From: Deltaproteobacteria bacterium | Lineage (GTDB): Bacteria; Desulfobacterota; DSM-4660; Desulfatiglandales; Desulfatiglandaceae | Assembly (NCBI GenBank): GCA_019307645.1 | Contig: JAFDJF010000148.1 | Span: 1-6,479 of the forward strand | Reading direction: 5' to 3' | Length of the DNA: 6,479 nucleotides | Shown here: piece by piece, positions 6,348 to 6,479 of the stretch | How the letters are laid out: every line of letters begins with the position of its first letter | How positions within the stretch are numbered: position 1 is the first letter of the stretch | Program-made: the position numbers and the translations under genes | Notes under the pieces: model-generated | The model's database searches: none | Told to the model about the DNA's origin: nothing | The model's input: the letters and a program-made list of their open reading frames with translations, nothing else

Positions 6348-6378
6348 TCCCGGGTTACTTTCTTAAAGCAACCCGGGA
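6348..6378 (-). other. Strong hairpin upstream of flbD, possible terminator or processing site
   Basis: A 14-base-pair stem closes on a three-base loop (AAG). The arms are TCCCGGGTTGCTTT and its complement. The only imperfect pair is G-U when read as minus-strand RNA, but A-C on the plus strand, so the structure fits a minus-strand transcript best. No U-run follows it, so it is not a standard intrinsic terminator. It lies after the putative upstream stop at 6421 and 65 bases before the flbD start, where it could end, attenuate or stabilise the upstream transcript. Confidence 0.6.
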
Positions 6379-6420
6379 CTCCAGTTATTTCAATTGGTTA
6401 CCGAACTCCGTCGTAACATC

Positions 6421-6477
6421 TCAATAAATTCGGGTCGGTTTAGGCGGCGGCGGTGTTTTTTTAGGAGTCCGCATCAC
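6421..6477 (-). CDS. Possible 3' end of an upstream gene (unidentified)
   Basis: One minus-strand frame is open from the right edge to a TGA at 6421-6423, giving 18 residues ending in PKKTPPPPKPTRIY. The lysine- and proline-rich composition resembles a disordered C-terminal tail. The hook protein gene flgE is the usual upstream neighbour of flbD, but this tail does not look like a FlgE end. The other two frames contain stops (at 6461-6463 and within the first codons), so another gene could also end there. Too short to name. Confidence 0.25.
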   Translation of the reverse strand: MMRTPKKTPPPPKPTRIY

Positions 6478-6479
6478 CC

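Noticed and set aside
6368..6383. Second sigma-54-like element (TGGAGT...TTGC) on the minus strand upstream of flbD
   Set aside because: The GG-to-GC spacing is 11 rather than 10 bases, the -24 box lacks CAC, and the bases are part of the hairpin stem.

Overview
The window is a single block of flagellar motor, switch and export genes, all read from the minus strand. In transcription order (right to left) they are flbD/swrD, a 457-base gap carrying a sigma-54 promoter, motA, a first motB-like gene, a second motB gene, fliL, fliM, fliN, fliO, fliP and the start of fliQ, which runs off the left edge. Gene order, moderate base composition, a textbook -24/-12 promoter and PomA/PomB-like stator proteins suggest a flagellated Gram-negative bacterium of the Deltaproteobacteria/Desulfobacterota type. 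That assignment is inference; the window holds no phylogenetic marker such as rRNA.

Right edge to about 5613: the tail of a possible upstream gene (6421-6477), a 14-bp hairpin (6348-6378), flbD (6070-6282), then a gap without a convincing gene. The gap holds a widely spaced inverted repeat (5743-5791), the sigma-54 promoter (5696-5710) and a short leader with a small hairpin before a strong motA ribosome binding site.

5612-2929 is the stator module. MotA is followed by two tandem MotB-like proteins and FliL, all joined by overlapping stop/start codons. The second MotB has the ion-binding aspartate in its membrane helix (D26). The first has glycine (G27) at the aligned place, although its peptidoglycan-binding domain looks intact. 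This is the most interesting feature here: an apparently ion-binding-dead MotB paralogue kept in the same operon, which could make a mixed MotB1-MotB2 stator plug or anchor.

2917-1 is the switch and export-gate module: FliM and FliN (C-ring), then FliO, FliP and FliQ (type III export gate). Together the genes build and power the motor: FlbD/SwrD tunes torque, MotA/MotB convert ion flow, FliL supports the stator, FliM/FliN receive torque and the CheY signal, and FliOPQ exports the filament parts. The sigma-54 promoter before motA probably drives everything from motA to fliQ and beyond.
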